Below are positions 63,911-64,000 of a stretch of 64,000 nt of DNA, piece by piece. The first letter of the stretch is position 1. Each line of letters begins with the position of its first letter. The stretch lies in assembly GCF_030815295.1 (NCBI RefSeq), contig NZ_JAUSWP010000003.1; one strand, written 5' to 3'. Made by a program: the position numbers and the translations under genes. Source of the DNA: Mycoplasma yeatsii. Lineage in GTDB: Bacteria > Bacillota_I > Bacilli_A > Mycoplasmatales > Mycoplasmataceae. The notes under the pieces were generated by a model. It made no database searches. It saw only the letters and a list, made by a program, of their open reading frames with translations, and was not told the origin of the DNA.

Positions 63911-64000
63911 ATGAAAAGAGGAAAGCAACTAAGTGTAAGTGAGTGGTTAGAAGTATTTAAGCACTACAAAGAATATTTATCTCAAAATATTACTAAAAAA
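63911..64000 (+). CDS. Transposase OrfA-like protein, N-terminal 30 residues (gene leaves the window)
   Basis: The visible part is MKRGKQLSVSEWLEVFKHYK and ten more residues. The pattern (basic start, L-SVSEWLEVFKHYKEYL) resembles the helix-turn-helix start of IS3-family OrfA proteins. ATG follows AAAGGAGTATTT. The length, frame shift site and catalytic OrfB lie outside the window. It might also be another small DNA-binding protein. Confidence 0.5.
   Translation, partial: MKRGKQLSVSEWLEVFKHYKEYLSQNITKK

Larger units (their letters stand above)
63832..64000 (+). mobile_element. Probable left end of an insertion sequence (IS3/IS150-like)
   Basis: From about 63832 (TGAGAGTAGGACAAAG) the DNA changes character: a GC-rich palindrome, then a gene start with a transposase-like N terminus. 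The element continues beyond the window, so inverted repeats and target duplication cannot be compared. An IS1296-like element would fit the mycoides group, but that is inference. Confidence 0.5.

Overview
The window is from a mollicute. UGA must be read as tryptophan: nearly every long gene runs through in-frame TGA codons at positions where its family has Trp. The DNA is very AT-rich, ribosome binding sites are plain AGGAG, and the gene set is that of a minimal cell. Gene content and order (tig-lon, ybeY-era-recO-glyS-dnaG-rpoD, fused nadD-yqeK, DUF285 surface proteins, a TrmFO/RlmFO flavoprotein) suggest the Mycoplasma mycoides/capricolum group. No rRNA is present, so the species is not settled. 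All coordinates below were joined across TGA codons.

Layout. 1-5600: end of efp, a small protein, tig, lon (under a CIRCE operator overlapping its promoter) and rarA. 5600-14450: a large minus-strand lipoprotein, a 1,820-residue FtsX-type permease and a DJ-1-like protein. 14489-16309: a C39 peptidase/transporter-like protein whose C-terminal ATPase region has lost its catalytic motifs. 16335-26836: the core macromolecular-synthesis block ybeY, era, recO, a coiled-coil protein, glyS, dnaG, rpoD, trmK, a Nif3-like protein and a DEAD-box helicase. 26923-37757: YitT-like membrane protein, fused SecDF, apt, rel, a membrane protein, a short SSB-like protein and a DprA-like protein. 37878-44567: two tandem half-size ABC exporters, trmFO/rlmFO and an unknown protein, then tRNA-Arg(UCU). 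44756-50966: two small conserved proteins, obg, nadE, two membrane proteins, nadD-yqeK and mtnN. 50994-55784: a DUF285-repeat surface protein, a deoxynucleoside kinase, a DUF1461-like membrane protein, an RpiR-type regulator and a protein with a C-terminal J domain. 55793-62811: thyA, then an accessory islet, then valS. 62851-64000: a second DUF285 surface protein and what looks like the left end of an insertion sequence.

The most interesting part is the islet between thyA and valS (about 56700-60180). It holds an Abi_2/AbiF-type HEPN protein (56856-57812) followed by an independent GC-rich small RNA (57888-57965). That RNA is two copies of one bulged hairpin: a 17-base repeat with an identical apical part and a different but still paired base. 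On the other strand, a DUF3800 gene (58890-59732) is preceded by a compact structured RNA with its own 17-spaced promoter and its own terminator (59748-59847). Behind that lies a third minus-strand small RNA of about 118 nt with a TTGACA-N17-TAATAT promoter (59917-60035). Gene-next-to-structured-RNA layouts of this kind are typical of RNA antitoxin or RNA-guided defence systems. nagB sits between the two units.

Genes work together in the usual minimal-cell way: translation and ribosome maturation (efp, era, ybeY, obg, glyS, valS, tRNA modification), replication and repair (dnaG, rarA, recO), transcription (rpoD), protein folding and quality control (tig, lon), export (SecDF, ABC exporters), nucleotide and NAD salvage (apt, deoxynucleoside kinase, thyA, nadD, nadE), stringent response (rel) and amino-sugar catabolism (nagB). 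Most operons end in clear U-run hairpins, several of which contain the stop codon of the gene they terminate.
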